A stretch of DNA of 64,000 nucleotides from Rhodanobacteraceae bacterium (GTDB lineage: Bacteria; Pseudomonadota; Gammaproteobacteria; Xanthomonadales; SZUA-5). The stretch's first letter is position 1. Each line of letters begins with the position of its first letter. Positions 35,107-45,518 of the stretch are shown here, piece by piece. The DNA is taken from positions 1 to 64,000 of the forward strand of contig JADKFD010000014.1 in the NCBI GenBank assembly GCA_016717705.1. Direction: 5' to 3'. The position numbers were made by a program, and so were the translations under genes. The notes under the pieces were generated by a model. That model was not told where the DNA came from. It worked only from the letters and a program-made list of their open reading frames with translations, and did no database searches.

Positions 35107-37762
35107 ACCTTGCGGCCAGTTCCGCCTGCAAGCGCGCCAGGCGCGCAGCCAGTGCAGGGCGCGGCAGCGTGGTTGCGGACAGGCCGGGCGCCGCGGCGGC
35201 TGCGGCGGAGCGGGCGGCGGCGACGTCGCGCTGGCGCCACTTCAGCAGCGCCAGCGCCAGTTCCGCCTCGGCGCGCAGCGGATCGGCGGCGGGCAAGTTC
35301 TGGCGCAGCCGGTGACCGGTCTCGATCGGTTCGCCGGCACTGTCCCACTGCCCCAGGTCGAGTCGCGCCAGGCCCTGGCCGAGCAGGCTGTAGGCCCGGT
35401 GTGGATGCGCCTCGGGCAGCAAGTGCGCGCGCAGTTGCACGGCGCGGTCGAAGTGCGGCAGCGCCTGCTCCGGACTGCCGCGATCGAGCAGCAGGTTGCC
35501 GAGATTGGTCTCGGCGGTGGCGATCAAGGGATGGGCTGCACCGAAGGCCTGTTCCAGCGCGTCCAGCGATCCGCGCAACAGGGCCTCGGCTTCGTCCCAC
35601 GCCGAGCGCGAGTGCAGCAGCATCGCCAGGTTGTTTTCCGCCTGCGCCACCAGCGGATGCGCAGGGTTGGCGAAGGCCTGGCGGCGAATCTGCATGGCCT
35701 CGCGCAACTCGCGCTCGGCGGCTTCCAGGTTGCCCTGCGACTGGTGCAGCAAGCCGAGGTTGCTCAGCGTCTGCGCCAGCTCCGGATGCTGCGGCGGCAA
35801 CAGCGCGCGACGCATCGCCAACGCCTCGTCGAACAACGCCTGCGCCGCGCTGCCGTCGCCCAGTTGCATGTGGGCGAGCGCCAGGTTGTTCAGCGCCGTG
35901 GCGAGGTCGGTGCTGCCCGATGCGCGTTCGGCATCCGCGAGCAACGCCCGCCGCAGCTTGACCACTTCGGCGAGGGTGTCGCGCGCGCCATCGGAATCGC
36001 CGGCGGCGAAATCCACCGAGGCGCGATCGTTCAGGCGCTCGCTCAGCAGGCGCGCGTCGCCGCCGGCGCGCGCCCGGGTTTCGGCCAGCGCCGCATCCAG
36101 CAGGCTGCGCGCCTCGTCGAGGCGGCCGCGCAGCACCAGCGTGCGGCACAGTTTGGACTGCGCCAGGGCGAGGTCGCCGCCGGAGAGTTCGGGTTGCGCC
36201 CGCATCAGTCGCAGCGCCTCGCGCAACCCGGCTTCTGCCGCTTCGAGCTTGCCGGTCAGGCGGTCGAGGTCGCCACGGTACATCAGCAGGCGCGCACGCC
36301 GCTGCGATGGGTTCGCGGCGGGTTCGAGGTCGAGCGCTTCGTCGAGCAGCGTGCCGGCCGTGGGCGAACTCGCCGAGGCCCATGTGGGTGCGCGCCAGCG
36401 CGCTGAGCAGGTCGGCCTGTGCCTCGGCATCGCCGGCCAACTGGCGACGTGCCCGGGGAACGCCACGATCGAGCCGTTCGCGCGCGCTGACCACGCGCCC
36501 GCTCGATTGCGCCGGATCGCTGGCGGCGAACACGTCGACCAGCAGTTCTACGACGCGTTCGGCGCGGTCGCGCTCGGCCTGGATACGCCGCGACTGTGCG
36601 TTGCCGTGCACCAGGAACGCGCTGCCGGCTGCCAGCGCCAGTGCGCTCGCGGCGATCGCCCACGGATGTCGTCGCATCCACAGCCGGGCCCGGTAGGCGG
36701 CCGTGTCCGGGTGCGCGGAAACCGGTTGGTGCGCGAGGTAGCGGCGCAGGTCGTCGGCCAGTTGCGCGGCGCCGGCATGACGTGCGCCCGCATCGAACTG
36801 CATCGCCTTGGCCACCACCGCGTCAAGATCGCCAGCCAGCGCGGGCGCGGCGTCCGCCAGCCGCGGCAGGCGTCGCCGGCCAGCGTCCTGGTGCAACCAC
36901 CCGGCGTCCGGGCGCACGCCGGCCGCCAGTTCGAACAGGATCACGCCGAGCGCGTAGACATCGGTTGCGGTGCCGACCGGGCCGCCGTGGAACTGCTCCG
37001 GGGCGGCATAGGCCGGGGTCAGGGCCGCCGGCAGGCCACCGTCGCGGCCGGCGTCATCCTGCAGGCGCTGGCCGATGCCGAAGTCCAGCAGGCGGGGATC
37101 GCCCTCCGGCGTGACCAGAACATTTGCCGGCTTCAGGTCGCCGTGCACGATCAGGTGCCGGTGCGCGTGATGGACGGCGTCGCACAGCGCGATCGCCAGT
37201 TGCAGGCGACGCCGCAGGTCTGGCCGGTTGCGCGCCACCCATGCGTCCAGGCGCTCGCCGTCGACATACTCCATGACCAGCCAGGGCTGGCCCTCCGGGG
37301 CGATGCCGGCGTCGAGCAGACGCGCGATGCCGGGATGATCGAGCGCGCCGAGCAGGCGCTGCTCCGATTCGAAGCGCAAGCGCTGCGCCGGATCGTCGCC
37401 ATCCCAGTTGAGCAACTTGACCGCCACCTTGCGTTCGAAGCGCCCGTCGGCGCGCTCGGCCAGGAACACGCTGCCCATGCCGCCTGAACCGAGGCGGCGC
37501 AACAGCCGATAGTTGCCGAGCAGCTTGCCCTCGGCCCAGTGCCATCCGAGTTCTGCGGCCCGCGCAGGCTGCAACTGTGCCTCGATGCCGTCGAACCAGG
37601 ACTGCGCCGGTGCGGCGAATCCCAGCAGCGATTGCAGCTCCGCGTGCAGCGCGGGCTTTCGGCGGCGATTCGGTCCATGCGCTGCGCGCGCTCGGCTTCG
37701 CCCATGGCCATCAGTTCGTCGAGCAGGTCGGCGAGGCGATCGAAGGCAGGCGGCTCGCTCAC
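35105..37762 (-). CDS. Ser/Thr protein kinase with TPR domain, kinase 1 (two frameshifts)
   Basis: A membrane-spanning Hanks-type kinase of about 885 residues. From the GTG at 37762 (SEPPAFDRLADLLDELMAMG) comes a helical N-terminus, then the kinase: RRLGSGGMGSVFLAE, Lys in VAVKLLNW, catalytic loop HGDLKPANVLV (Gly where most have Arg), LLDFGIGQ and YAAPEQF. One membrane segment (WAIAASALALAAGSAFLVHG) leads to a long TPR region of ALNNLALAHMQLGDGSAAQA-like repeats. Frame breaks: near 37655 one base is missing (restores ESPALHAELQSLLG), and near 36357 one G is extra (restores GLGEFAHAGTLLDEALDL). Its start overlaps the ECF sigma gene (GTGA), so the sigma factor and kinase are surely partners. 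Confidence 0.87.
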
Positions 37763-38322
37763 GGCGGTGCTCCGTCGCCGCCGAGCGCCCGAAAAAGCCA
37801 GATGCGCGCGAGCAACCAACTACGCTTCACGGTCGCCTCGGAACAGCCGAGCGCGAGCGCGGTCTCCTCGATCTCCAGCCCGCCGAAGAAGCGGCAGACC
37901 ACGATGTCGTGGCCGCGCTGGTCGTGGCGCCACAGCGCCTGCAGCGCGTTGTCGATCTGCAGGAGCTCTTCGCCACGGGTGGTCGACAGCAGGTCGGGAT
38001 CGACGTCCGCACGCGATTCCTGGCCGCCACGCTTGACGCGCAGCGCGCGGCGGGCGTTGTCGACCACGATGCTGCGCATCACCTTGGCCGCCAGGAAGAA
38101 GAACTGCGCGCGGTTCTCGATCGACAGCAGCCGTTGTCGCGACAGCTTGAGATAGGCCTCATGCACCAGGCTGGTGGTGCCGGCCTGGTCGCTCCCGCGC
38201 AGGCGGCCGCGATGGCGATGCGCGAGCAACCGCAGTTCGTCGTAGACCAGCGGGATCAACGCATCGATCGACCTCGGCTTGGCACCGTGGCCCATCACGC
38301 CGTCGGGCTCCCGGTCTTTCAT
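37759..38322 (-). CDS. ECF sigma factor, kinase-linked (sigma 1)
   Basis: A 187-residue RNA polymerase sigma factor of the ECF type that accompanies Ser/Thr kinases. Region 2 is LVYDELRLLAHRHRGRL and TTSLVHEAYLKLSRQ; region 4 is FFGGLEIEETALALGCSEAT with VKRSWLLARIWLFR. The ATG at 38322 was chosen (MKDREPDGVMGHG); an alternative is 38295. Upstream in-frame sequence overlaps a decayed cytochrome piece on the other strand and is not likely coding. It overlaps the kinase 1 start by 4 bases. Confidence 0.88.
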   Translation of the reverse strand: MKDREPDGVMGHGAKPRSIDALIPLVYDELRLLAHRHRGRLRGSDQAGTTSLVHEAYLKLSRQRLLSIENRAQFFFLAAKVMRSIVVDNARRALRVKRGGQESRADVDPDLLSTTRGEELLQIDNALQALWRHDQRGHDIVVCRFFGGLEIEETALALGCSEATVKRSWLLARIWLFRALGGDGAPP

Positions 38323-38423
38323 GCCGGCAGCGACCTCAGGTACCTGGCGATCTGCGCACGCATGCTCTCGGTAGCCTCGCGAACGATGGCTGGCAGCGCC
38401 GCCATTATCGCGCGCCGCGGTCG

Positions 38424-38571
38424 CGCTGGCATCCCACGCCGCCGTTGGCAATCGGGCCGTCGCCTTCGCGGCCGACGGCATCGTCAAGGACACCCGCATT
38501 TCGCCGCGCGGATTCGCCAACGCCAGCTTCGCGGCTGGCGGCGCCCGCGCGCGCTGGCGATCGTCGACTGA
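38424..38571 (+). pseudogene. Remnant of a multiheme cytochrome C-terminal domain
   Basis: A stretch in the 340-base gap between sigma 1 and kinase 2 reads ADGIVKDTRISPRGFANASF then AAGGA, closely matching ADTIVKDTRIPPRGYTNASF then EAGGA of the pentaheme cytochrome (30231-30306). A 21-base run is identical. A one-base loss after GGA then shifts to ALAIVD and a stop. No heme motif or start remains. It is opposite in strand to its neighbours. Confidence 0.65.
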
Positions 38572-38661
38572 CCAGACCGGCGCGCGGCTCGCCATCGTCG
38601 CTCCGCGGCGAGTCCAACTGCAGTTGCCCCCAGGCGCTGCCCTCGCGCACCGCGCCCAGGT

Positions 38662-41076
38662 TCAACCGCCGCAGACGGGCACTGGCGACGTCCCGGTACG
38701 GCCTGTTTCCCGCCCGTATTCGCGGGCCTCCTCGCAGCGTCCCGCCGCCGCCAGCGCGCGCAACAGCAGGCCCTGCGCGCGGCGCGCCTCGCGGCTGTCG
38801 GCGCCGAAGGCTTCCACCAGTGCCGGTTCGGTCTCGCGCAGCGCGGCGAGCGCGCTGGCGACATCTCCGCTGGCGAGGCGCCACTCGGCATCGCTGGTGC
38901 GCCACACCTGCCAGCGCGGGTGCTCGCGGCCGAGCGCCGGTTCCAGGATCGCCGCGCTGCGATCGAGCAGGCGGCGCGCCGTGGCGAGGTCGCCGCTGGC
39001 GATGCGGGCGCGGGCGTGATTGTGCAGGGTCACGCCAACGCGGAAGTGCTCGGCGCCGACTGCGGCGACCAGCGCAGCCTCGGCGCGCTCGAACCACGCC
39101 AGCGACTCTTCCGCTCGGCCTTGCGCCTCGATCGCGGAAGCGAGGTTGTTGTACTCGGTGCCGGTGTGCACCGACTCGGCTCCCAGGCGCTGCTCGAAGA
39201 TCGCCACCGCGCGGCGATGTTCGGATTCGGCGCCAGCCGCGTCGCCGGAGCGCAAGCGATTGACGCCGAGGTTGCCGTACACGGTGGCAAGGCCGGCGCT
39301 GTCGCCGCCCCAGGCCGCGGCGGTCAGCGCAGCCACCTGCTCCAGTTGTGCGATCGCTTCGGCGTGCGCGCCGCCCTGGCCGGCGTACAGCGCCAGGTCG
39401 TTGCGCAGGTCGAGGGTGCGTAGATCCTCGGCGCTCCACAGCTCGGCGGCCAGCAACAGCGCCTCGCGCTGGTGGCGCATGGCGACCTGCGCATCGCCCT
39501 GCGCGCTGGCGATGCGTGCGCGCACCACCGCGAGTCGGCGGCGGCGATCGCCGTCTTTGGGGTCGACCAGCGCCGCCGCGTTGTCGACGTGGCGCGTTGC
39601 CGCGGCGGCGTCGTCCTGCAGCAGCGCGTTGTCGGCCAGCAGCAGCAGGCTGTCGGCAGCGAGCGCCGGTGCGCTGGCCGGTTGCCGCTGGGCGATCTCG
39701 CGTGCCGCCGTCTCGGCGCCAGCGTAATCCTCGGCATCGCTGTCGATGCGCGCCAGCGCCAGGCGCACGCGGTCGCGCTCCGGCAGGTCATCAGCCGGTA
39801 CGCTGTCCAGCGCCAGCGCGTAACTGCGGCGCGCGTCCGCATACAGTTCGAGGCTGTGCTGCGCGCTGCCGAGCGCCTCCAGCAGGCGCTGGCGCACCGG
39901 CGCCGGCAGCGGCTGCTTGTGCACGCGAGCGCTGGCGGCCGCCAGCAACTCGCGCGCATTGGCGCTGCCGCCCGGGAACTGCACCGGATCGGCCGCAGCG
40001 AAGGTGTCGACCAGCAGTTGCGCCACCTGCTCGGCGGTATCGCGCTCGAGCAGCGTCTGCTGGTACTGGCGCCACAGCTGCACGCTGAACGCCGCCGCCA
40101 TCAGCAGAAAGGCGCCGGCGGCCAACGCCGGCCAGCGATGCCGGCGCAACCAGCAGCGCAGCCGATAGCCGCGGCGCGCACCCAGAGCGGCCAGCGGGCG
40201 GTGCTGCAACCAGCGCTCCAGTTCGTCGGCCAGTGCGTGGGCGTCTTCGTAGCGCCCCGCCGGATCGGGCGCCAGCGCGCGCGCCAGCAACGCCTCCAGC
40301 TCTGCGCGGCGCGAGCGCGCGAGCGGCAGCGCGGCCACCGATTCCCGCAGTGACGCTGCGGTGGCGTCTGCAGGCTCGTGCGCGCGCCCGCCGAGCGCCT
40401 GCAGCAGGCAGACGCCGAGCGCGTAGACGTCGGCGCGGGCATCGAGTGCGCCACTGGCGCGCTGCTGCTCGGGCGGCATGTAGCCGGGCGTGCCGGCATC
40501 CAGCCCGCGCGTATCGGCGCCGATCGCGCGCGCGATGCCGAAGTCGATCACCTTCGGCCGCGGCCCGCCGACATCCTCGACCACCAGCACATTGGCGGGC
40601 TTCAGGTCGCAGTGGACGATGCCGCGCCGGTGCGCGTGGCCGACCGCGCGGCCGAGCGCGATCATCAGTTCGATGCGCGCCCGCAGCGACGGCGCGGCCT
40701 GTCGCCACCAGTCGTCCAGGCGCAGGCCGTCGACGCGTTCCATCACGAACCAGGCCACCCCGTCCGGCTGCGTGCCGGCGTCCAGGATCTGCGCAATGCC
40801 GGGGTGCGCCAGCAGCGCCAGCGCCTGGCGCTCGATCTCGAAGCGCGCGCGCGTGGCGCGGTCCGGGAGCGCCTGCTGCACCAGCTTCAGCGCGACTTCG
40901 CGACGGATTGGCTCGCTCTGCTCGGCCAGCCAGACCACGCCCATGCCGCCTTCGCCGAGTTTGCGCAGCAGGCGATAGCGTCCGACGCGCGCGCCGGCCG
41001 CATAGGCTCCGGCGGCTGGCGACGGCGCCAGCGGCTGGGTCACCGGTTCTGGCCGGGTGTGCTCGTCGCCGCTCAC
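38662..41076 (-). CDS. Ser/Thr protein kinase with TPR domain, kinase 2
   Basis: An intact 804-residue Hanks-type kinase. Kinase domain about residues 33-300: RKLGEGGMGVVWLAE, VALKLVQQ, catalytic loop HCDLKPANVLVV (Cys before the catalytic Asp, a non-RD kinase), VIDFGIARA, YMPPEQQ and DVYALGV. A membrane segment follows (WPALAAGAFLLMAAAFSV), then TPR-like repeats (TVYGNLGVNRLRSGDAAGAE, EYNNLASAIEAQGRAEESLA). It starts 31 bases after the FHA activator stop and probably shares its transcript. Kinases of this layout phosphorylate FHA partners in other bacteria; that link here is inference. Confidence 0.9.
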   Translation of the reverse strand: MSGDEHTRPEPVTQPLAPSPAAGAYAAGARVGRYRLLRKLGEGGMGVVWLAEQSEPIRREVALKLVQQALPDRATRARFEIERQALALLAHPGIAQILDAGTQPDGVAWFVMERVDGLRLDDWWRQAAPSLRARIELMIALGRAVGHAHRRGIVHCDLKPANVLVVEDVGGPRPKVIDFGIARAIGADTRGLDAGTPGYMPPEQQRASGALDARADVYALGVCLLQALGGRAHEPADATAASLRESVAALPLARSRRAELEALLARALAPDPAGRYEDAHALADELERWLQHRPLAALGARRGYRLRCWLRRHRWPALAAGAFLLMAAAFSVQLWRQYQQTLLERDTAEQVAQLLVDTFAAADPVQFPGGSANARELLAAASARVHKQPLPAPVRQRLLEALGSAQHSLELYADARRSYALALDSVPADDLPERDRVRLALARIDSDAEDYAGAETAAREIAQRQPASAPALAADSLLLLADNALLQDDAAAATRHVDNAAALVDPKDGDRRRRLAVVRARIASAQGDAQVAMRHQREALLLAAELWSAEDLRTLDLRNDLALYAGQGGAHAEAIAQLEQVAALTAAAWGGDSAGLATVYGNLGVNRLRSGDAAGAESEHRRAVAIFEQRLGAESVHTGTEYNNLASAIEAQGRAEESLAWFERAEAALVAAVGAEHFRVGVTLHNHARARIASGDLATARRLLDRSAAILEPALGREHPRWQVWRTSDAEWRLASGDVASALAALRETEPALVEAFGADSREARRAQGLLLRALAAAGRCEEAREYGRETGRTGTSPVPVCGG

Positions 41077-41107
41077 TGCAGCGTCTGCCGATGTGCGCGC
41101 GCCGCGC

Positions 41108-42793
41108 TCATGCGTCTTCGCCGCCGCGACCGAGGCCCTGTTCGCGCAGCTTCTTGTAGAAACTCGTCTTGCCGATGCCGAGCAGGCCCCAGGCGCGCTC
41201 GTGGTCGCCGCCGGCCACGGTCAGCGCCAGGATCAGCGCCTCGCGCTCGGCGCGCGCCAGCGCGGATTCCAGCAGCAGCGCGTCGACGCCGGGCGGCGGC
41301 CCGCCGCGCAGCGCCTCCGGCAGGTGCTCGCGGTCGAGCGCGCCGCCGTCGTCGAGCAGGACCGCCGCGCGCTCGATCGCCTGGCGCAGCTCGCGTACAT
41401 TGCCGGGCCAGCGCCACTGCTGCAGCGCCAGCAGCGCCGCGGCGGTGATCCCGGCGCTGCGACGGCCGCCGCGCGCCAGCGCCTGACGGAAAAAGTGCAG
41501 CGCCAGCGGTGCGATGTCCTCGGGGCGTTCGCGCAGGGGCGGGATGTGCGCGGTGTGGCCGGCGAGGCGGTGGTAGAGGTCGAGCCGGAAGCGACCGGCG
41601 GCGACTTCGATGTCGAGATCGCGGTTGGTGGCGGCGATCACCCGCACGTCCACGACGATCGGCTTGCGCCCGCCGACGCGCACCAGGCGTCCGTCCTCCA
41701 GCGCGCGCAGCAGGCGCACCTGGGTTTCCGCCGCGGTATCGCCGACCTCGTCGAGGAACAGACTACCGCCGTGCGCCTGCTCGAATAGTCCCGGCCGCGC
41801 TTCCACGCCGGTGGCGGCGCCGCGCTCGACGCCGAACAGCTCGGCCTCCAGCAACTCGCGCGGCAGCGCCGCGCAGTTGAACGCGAGGAAGGGACCGTCG
41901 CGCCGCGGCGAGCGGCGGTGGACCCAGTGCGCGATCAGCTCCTTGCCGACCCCGGTCTCGCCGAGCAGCAGCACCGGCAGCGTCGCCGCGGCGACCCGTT
42001 CCAGCGGCGCCAGCGCGGCGCGCATCGCCGGCGCGGCGCTGGCGAGGCCGGGCCAGTCGCGTGGCGCCGCAGCGGCGGGCGCTGCCGTCGGCGCGCTGGC
42101 CGCCGGCATGGCCCAGCGCAGCAGTTCGCTGCCGGCTTCGGCGAGCGCGCGCGCGGCGCCCGGCGGCGGATCGCCGGCAAGCTGCCAACTGGCGTGTTCG
42201 GCGATCACCGACAGCGGCTGCATCGGCGAAGCGCCCGCCTGCGCCAGCACCGTACCGCTGTCTCCCTGCTGCAATCTCAGCGCGGTGGCTTCGGTGAGTT
42301 CGCGCCAGCGCTGCAGCAGGCTTGCGAGCGCCTCCACCGGCCATGCTCCCGCGGTTTCCGGTCGTGCATTCTCCAGCGCCTGACGCAGTTCGCGCAGCTG
42401 GTTCTGCACCGCCGTCGGTGCTGCGGTAGGCTGCTCATCCGCGGGCGCGACGGGCGCCTGAGCGTTCGCATCCAGCGCCAGCGCCAGCGCATCGAGCCCG
42501 CCGCGTTCGCGCAGCCGCAGTTGCACGCTGCCGAGCGCGAGATCGATGTCGCCATGCCAGGCGCCCTCGGAGATGCGCACGCCGTCGACGCGGGTGCCGT
42601 TGGTCGAGCCGAGGTCGCGCACCAGCAGCCCGCGGTCGGCGCAGACGATCAGCTCGGCGTGCTCGCGCGAGACGCCGGGAACATCGAACACGAGGTCGCT
42701 GCGCCCGCCACGGCCGAGCACATGACGCCCGGGCGCGAGATCGCGCCGGGGGCTGTCCGAGCCCAGCCATTCGAGGTTGTAGCGCAGGCGCAT
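41108..42793 (-). CDS. FHA-domain sigma-54-type enhancer-binding protein
   Basis: A 561-residue regulator. An N-terminal FHA domain (HVLGRGGRSDLVFDVPGVSR, LVRDLGSTNGTRVDG) should bind a phospho-Thr partner. A middle linker is followed by a AAA+ domain with Walker A LLGETGVGKELIAHW near residue 275 and Walker B GGSLFLDEVGD near residue 340, and a C-terminal Fis-type helix-turn-helix (HERAWGLLGIGKTSFYKKLR). The loop that should read GAFTGA to touch sigma-54 reads GAATGV here, so it may not be an ordinary sigma-54 activator. It lies between the kinase 3 and kinase 2 genes on the same strand. Confidence 0.9.
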   Translation of the reverse strand: MRLRYNLEWLGSDSPRRDLAPGRHVLGRGGRSDLVFDVPGVSREHAELIVCADRGLLVRDLGSTNGTRVDGVRISEGAWHGDIDLALGSVQLRLRERGGLDALALALDANAQAPVAPADEQPTAAPTAVQNQLRELRQALENARPETAGAWPVEALASLLQRWRELTEATALRLQQGDSGTVLAQAGASPMQPLSVIAEHASWQLAGDPPPGAARALAEAGSELLRWAMPAASAPTAAPAAAAPRDWPGLASAAPAMRAALAPLERVAAATLPVLLLGETGVGKELIAHWVHRRSPRRDGPFLAFNCAALPRELLEAELFGVERGAATGVEARPGLFEQAHGGSLFLDEVGDTAAETQVRLLRALEDGRLVRVGGRKPIVVDVRVIAATNRDLDIEVAAGRFRLDLYHRLAGHTAHIPPLRERPEDIAPLALHFFRQALARGGRRSAGITAAALLALQQWRWPGNVRELRQAIERAAVLLDDGGALDREHLPEALRGGPPPGVDALLLESALARAEREALILALTVAGGDHERAWGLLGIGKTSFYKKLREQGLGRGGEDA

Positions 42794-42924
42794 GCGCGGC
42801 GTCCGCAGGGCAGGATCGACGGGAGCATAGCGCGCCCCACCCAGCGCAAGCGCTGACCCGGATCAGGTGCGCAGCGGGTAGCCTGGGGTTGCGGTAGCTG
42901 CCGGTGGGCGAGTTGATCTGGAGA

Positions 42925-45518
42925 TCATTCCTGCGCCGCGGAGCGCTCGAGTTCGCGGTCGATGCGTGCCATGGCCAGATCGATCCGCTCGCGCAACCGG
43001 GCGGCCGATTGCGTGGGTGCGCTGGCAGCGACCACCAACTCGCCCGCGTCCTGCGCCGGCGCGCGAAGCGAGGCCGCCAGCCGGTGCGCCGGGCGGCCCT
43101 GTCGCTGCAACAGCTCGATTCCGAGCGCGGCGTGGCGCGCGCGCGTTTTGGCGTCCGTGGCCAGCGCGGCCAGCCACGCGGCGCTCAGCGGCGCGGTCAG
43201 GTCGACGCGCGCCTGCTGCTGCGCCAGGATCGCCTGCAGCAAGCTGGCTCGCCGGGAAGCATCCTCGCCGCTGGCCATCGCGGCCAGCGCGGTGGCGGCC
43301 AGCGTGGGCGCGGCTGCGTTGCCGCCGTAGCCGGCGAACACCTCGTGCGCATCGGCGGCGGCGTCCTGCGCGGAGGCAGCATCGCCGTCGGCGAGCGCCG
43401 CGAGTCCCTGCAGATAGCGCGCCTGCGCCCACTCGCGCGGGCTGCGGTTGCCGTCGGCGTCGCCGCCGAAATGCGCCGCCGCCTGCGCCGCCGCGGCCGC
43501 CGCCATCTCGTTGCGGCCGGCGTCGAGATAGCCCTGCGCGAGGGTCAGTTGCGACTGCGCGTCGTAACTGCTGCCGGCGCCGAACATGCGCACGCGCTGC
43601 GCGCGGTTGCGCGCTCGGCGCGCGCCAGGTCGGCGTCCGCCGGCCCGAGCGCGAGCAGCGCCTGCAGGCAGCGCTCCACCACATGCGCGTGCCACTGCGG
43701 CGTCAGCGTCGGCAGCGCGGCGTGTTGCTCCAGCGTGGCCAGCGCATCGGCCAGCGCGGCGGCGAAATCGCCGCTGCGCACCTCGATCTGCACCTTGTGA
43801 TAGCTCATGGCGGCACGCAGCCGCGGCGGATCCTCGGTGCTGTCGACACGAGCGAGCATCAGCGCGTGCTGGCGCAGGGCTTCGGCGTAATCTCCGCGCT
43901 CGCGCGCAAGGTCCATCAGCAGGCTGTGCACGTGAAAGCCCTGCCCGACCGCGTCCAGGCTGGCCACCGAATGCTTCGCCAGCAGCGCGCGAACGCTGCG
44001 CTCGGCGGCATCGAAGTCGCCGCCATAGAAGATCGTCCCGGCGTGCAGCAGGCGCGCGTTCGCACGTTCGCGCAGGGTCGCGTCGGGCAGGTTCTCCAGC
44101 AGATCCGCCGCCCGGCCGTAGGCGCGCTGCGCGTCGCTGCGGCTGCCGGCGACGGTGAACACGCGCCCGAGGCGCAGGTACAGCTCGGCCTGCACGCGCG
44201 GCTGGTCCGCCAGGTCCGCGTCGATGCGCGCCAGGCCGCGACGCGCCAGGTCCAGTGCGTCCGGCACGCGGCCGGGGATCGGCGTGCGCCACGGATCGGC
44301 CGAGATGAACACGTCTTCCAGCAGGTGTTGTACCGCCAGCGATGCGCGCGAGGCGGCGAGCGCGCGGCTGGCCTGCTGCCAGGCGAGCAGGCTGCCGCCG
44401 AGCAGGCCGCCCACCGCGATCGCCCCGGCGGCGAGCCACACGCGGTAACGCCATGCCAGCCGCCGCACGCGGTAGCCGCGCTGGCCGTCGCGCGCGGCGA
44501 CCGGCAGCCCGCCGCGATGGCGGCGCAGATCGTCCACCAGCGCCTCCAAGCCGGCATAGCGGGCGGCCGGATCGATGCGCAGGCCGCGCGCGACGATCGC
44601 ATCGAGGTCGCCGCGCAGGCGCTCCGCGGCGACCGGCGCGCGCGCACCGCGGCGTGCCGCGGCGGCACTCATGCGCTCGGCATACTCGTGGCCGATACGC
44701 AGCGCCAGGCGCGCGGTCGATGACTGTTCGCGCAGCGCCGGCAGGCCGCCGCTCAGCAGGTGGAAGGCCAGCAGCGCGAGCGCGTGCACATCGGTGGCGG
44801 TGGAGATCTCGTCGCCCAGCAGTTGCTCGGGCGCGGCCCAGGCGAGGGTCATCGCGGCGCCGCCGGTCTCGCTGTGCTCGCCGCTGTCCTCCAGCAGCCG
44901 CGCGATGCCGAAGTCGAGCAGCCGCGGCTGCCCGGCTGCGTCCACCAGCACATTCGCCGGCTTCAGGTCGCGGTGCACGACCAGCATCCGGTGCGCGTGT
45001 GCGAGCGCCTCGCCGATCGCCACCAGCAGGTCGATGCGCTGCTCCACGCTGGCCGCGTGCGCCGCGCACCACTGGTCGATCGGCATGCCGTCGACATACT
45101 CCATCACCAGGTAGGGCGCGCCGCTCGCATCGACGCCGGCGTCCAGGAAGCGCGCGATGTGCGGGTGCGCCAGGCGCGCCAGCGCGCGGCGTTCGCGCAG
45201 CATGCGCTGGGCCAGTCCCGGACGGCCGTCGCGCACGCGCTTGATCGCCACCTGCTGCTCCACCTGGCCGTCGCAGCGCGCCGCCAGCCAGACCTCGCCC
45301 ATGCCGCCGCTGCCGATCACCCGCTGCAGTCGATAGACGCCGAGCACGCTGCCTGCCAGCGCGGCGGGCGCATCGTCCGCCGGTTCGCTCGCGCCGACCG
45401 CCGCGAGCATGCGCGCCAGCCGCGCCACCCGCCGCGTCGCCGGGCTGCGCTGCGCCGGATCGGGCGCGCCCTGCAGCAGGTCGGCGATCAGCGCATCGAT
45501 ATCGTCGTCAGGGTTCAT
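42925..45518 (-). CDS. Ser/Thr protein kinase with TPR-like domain, kinase 3 (frameshifted)
   Basis: A Hanks-type kinase of about 864 residues. Kinase domain: RVIGSGGMGEVWLAAR, VAIKRVRDG, catalytic loop HRDLKPANVLVD (a normal RD kinase, unlike kinases 1 and 2), LLDFGIARLL and WAAPEQLLG. One membrane segment (YRVWLAAGAIAVGGLLGGSL), then helical repeats to the end IDRELERSAAQE. The frame breaks near 43608-43618; one added base restores ARAERRNRAQRVRMFGAGSS. It overlaps the second ECF sigma gene by 11 bases, repeating the sigma-kinase pairing seen at 37.8 kb. Confidence 0.87.

Noticed and set aside
38323..38595. A longer N-terminus for sigma 1.
   Set aside because: The extra residues are antisense to the cytochrome remnant and unlike any sigma factor; ECF proteins of this kind begin close to the ATG at 38322.
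42794..42924. A further small gene between kinase 3 and the FHA activator.
   Set aside because: Only 131 bases, with no start, ribosome-binding site or protein-like frame; better explained as a promoter region.
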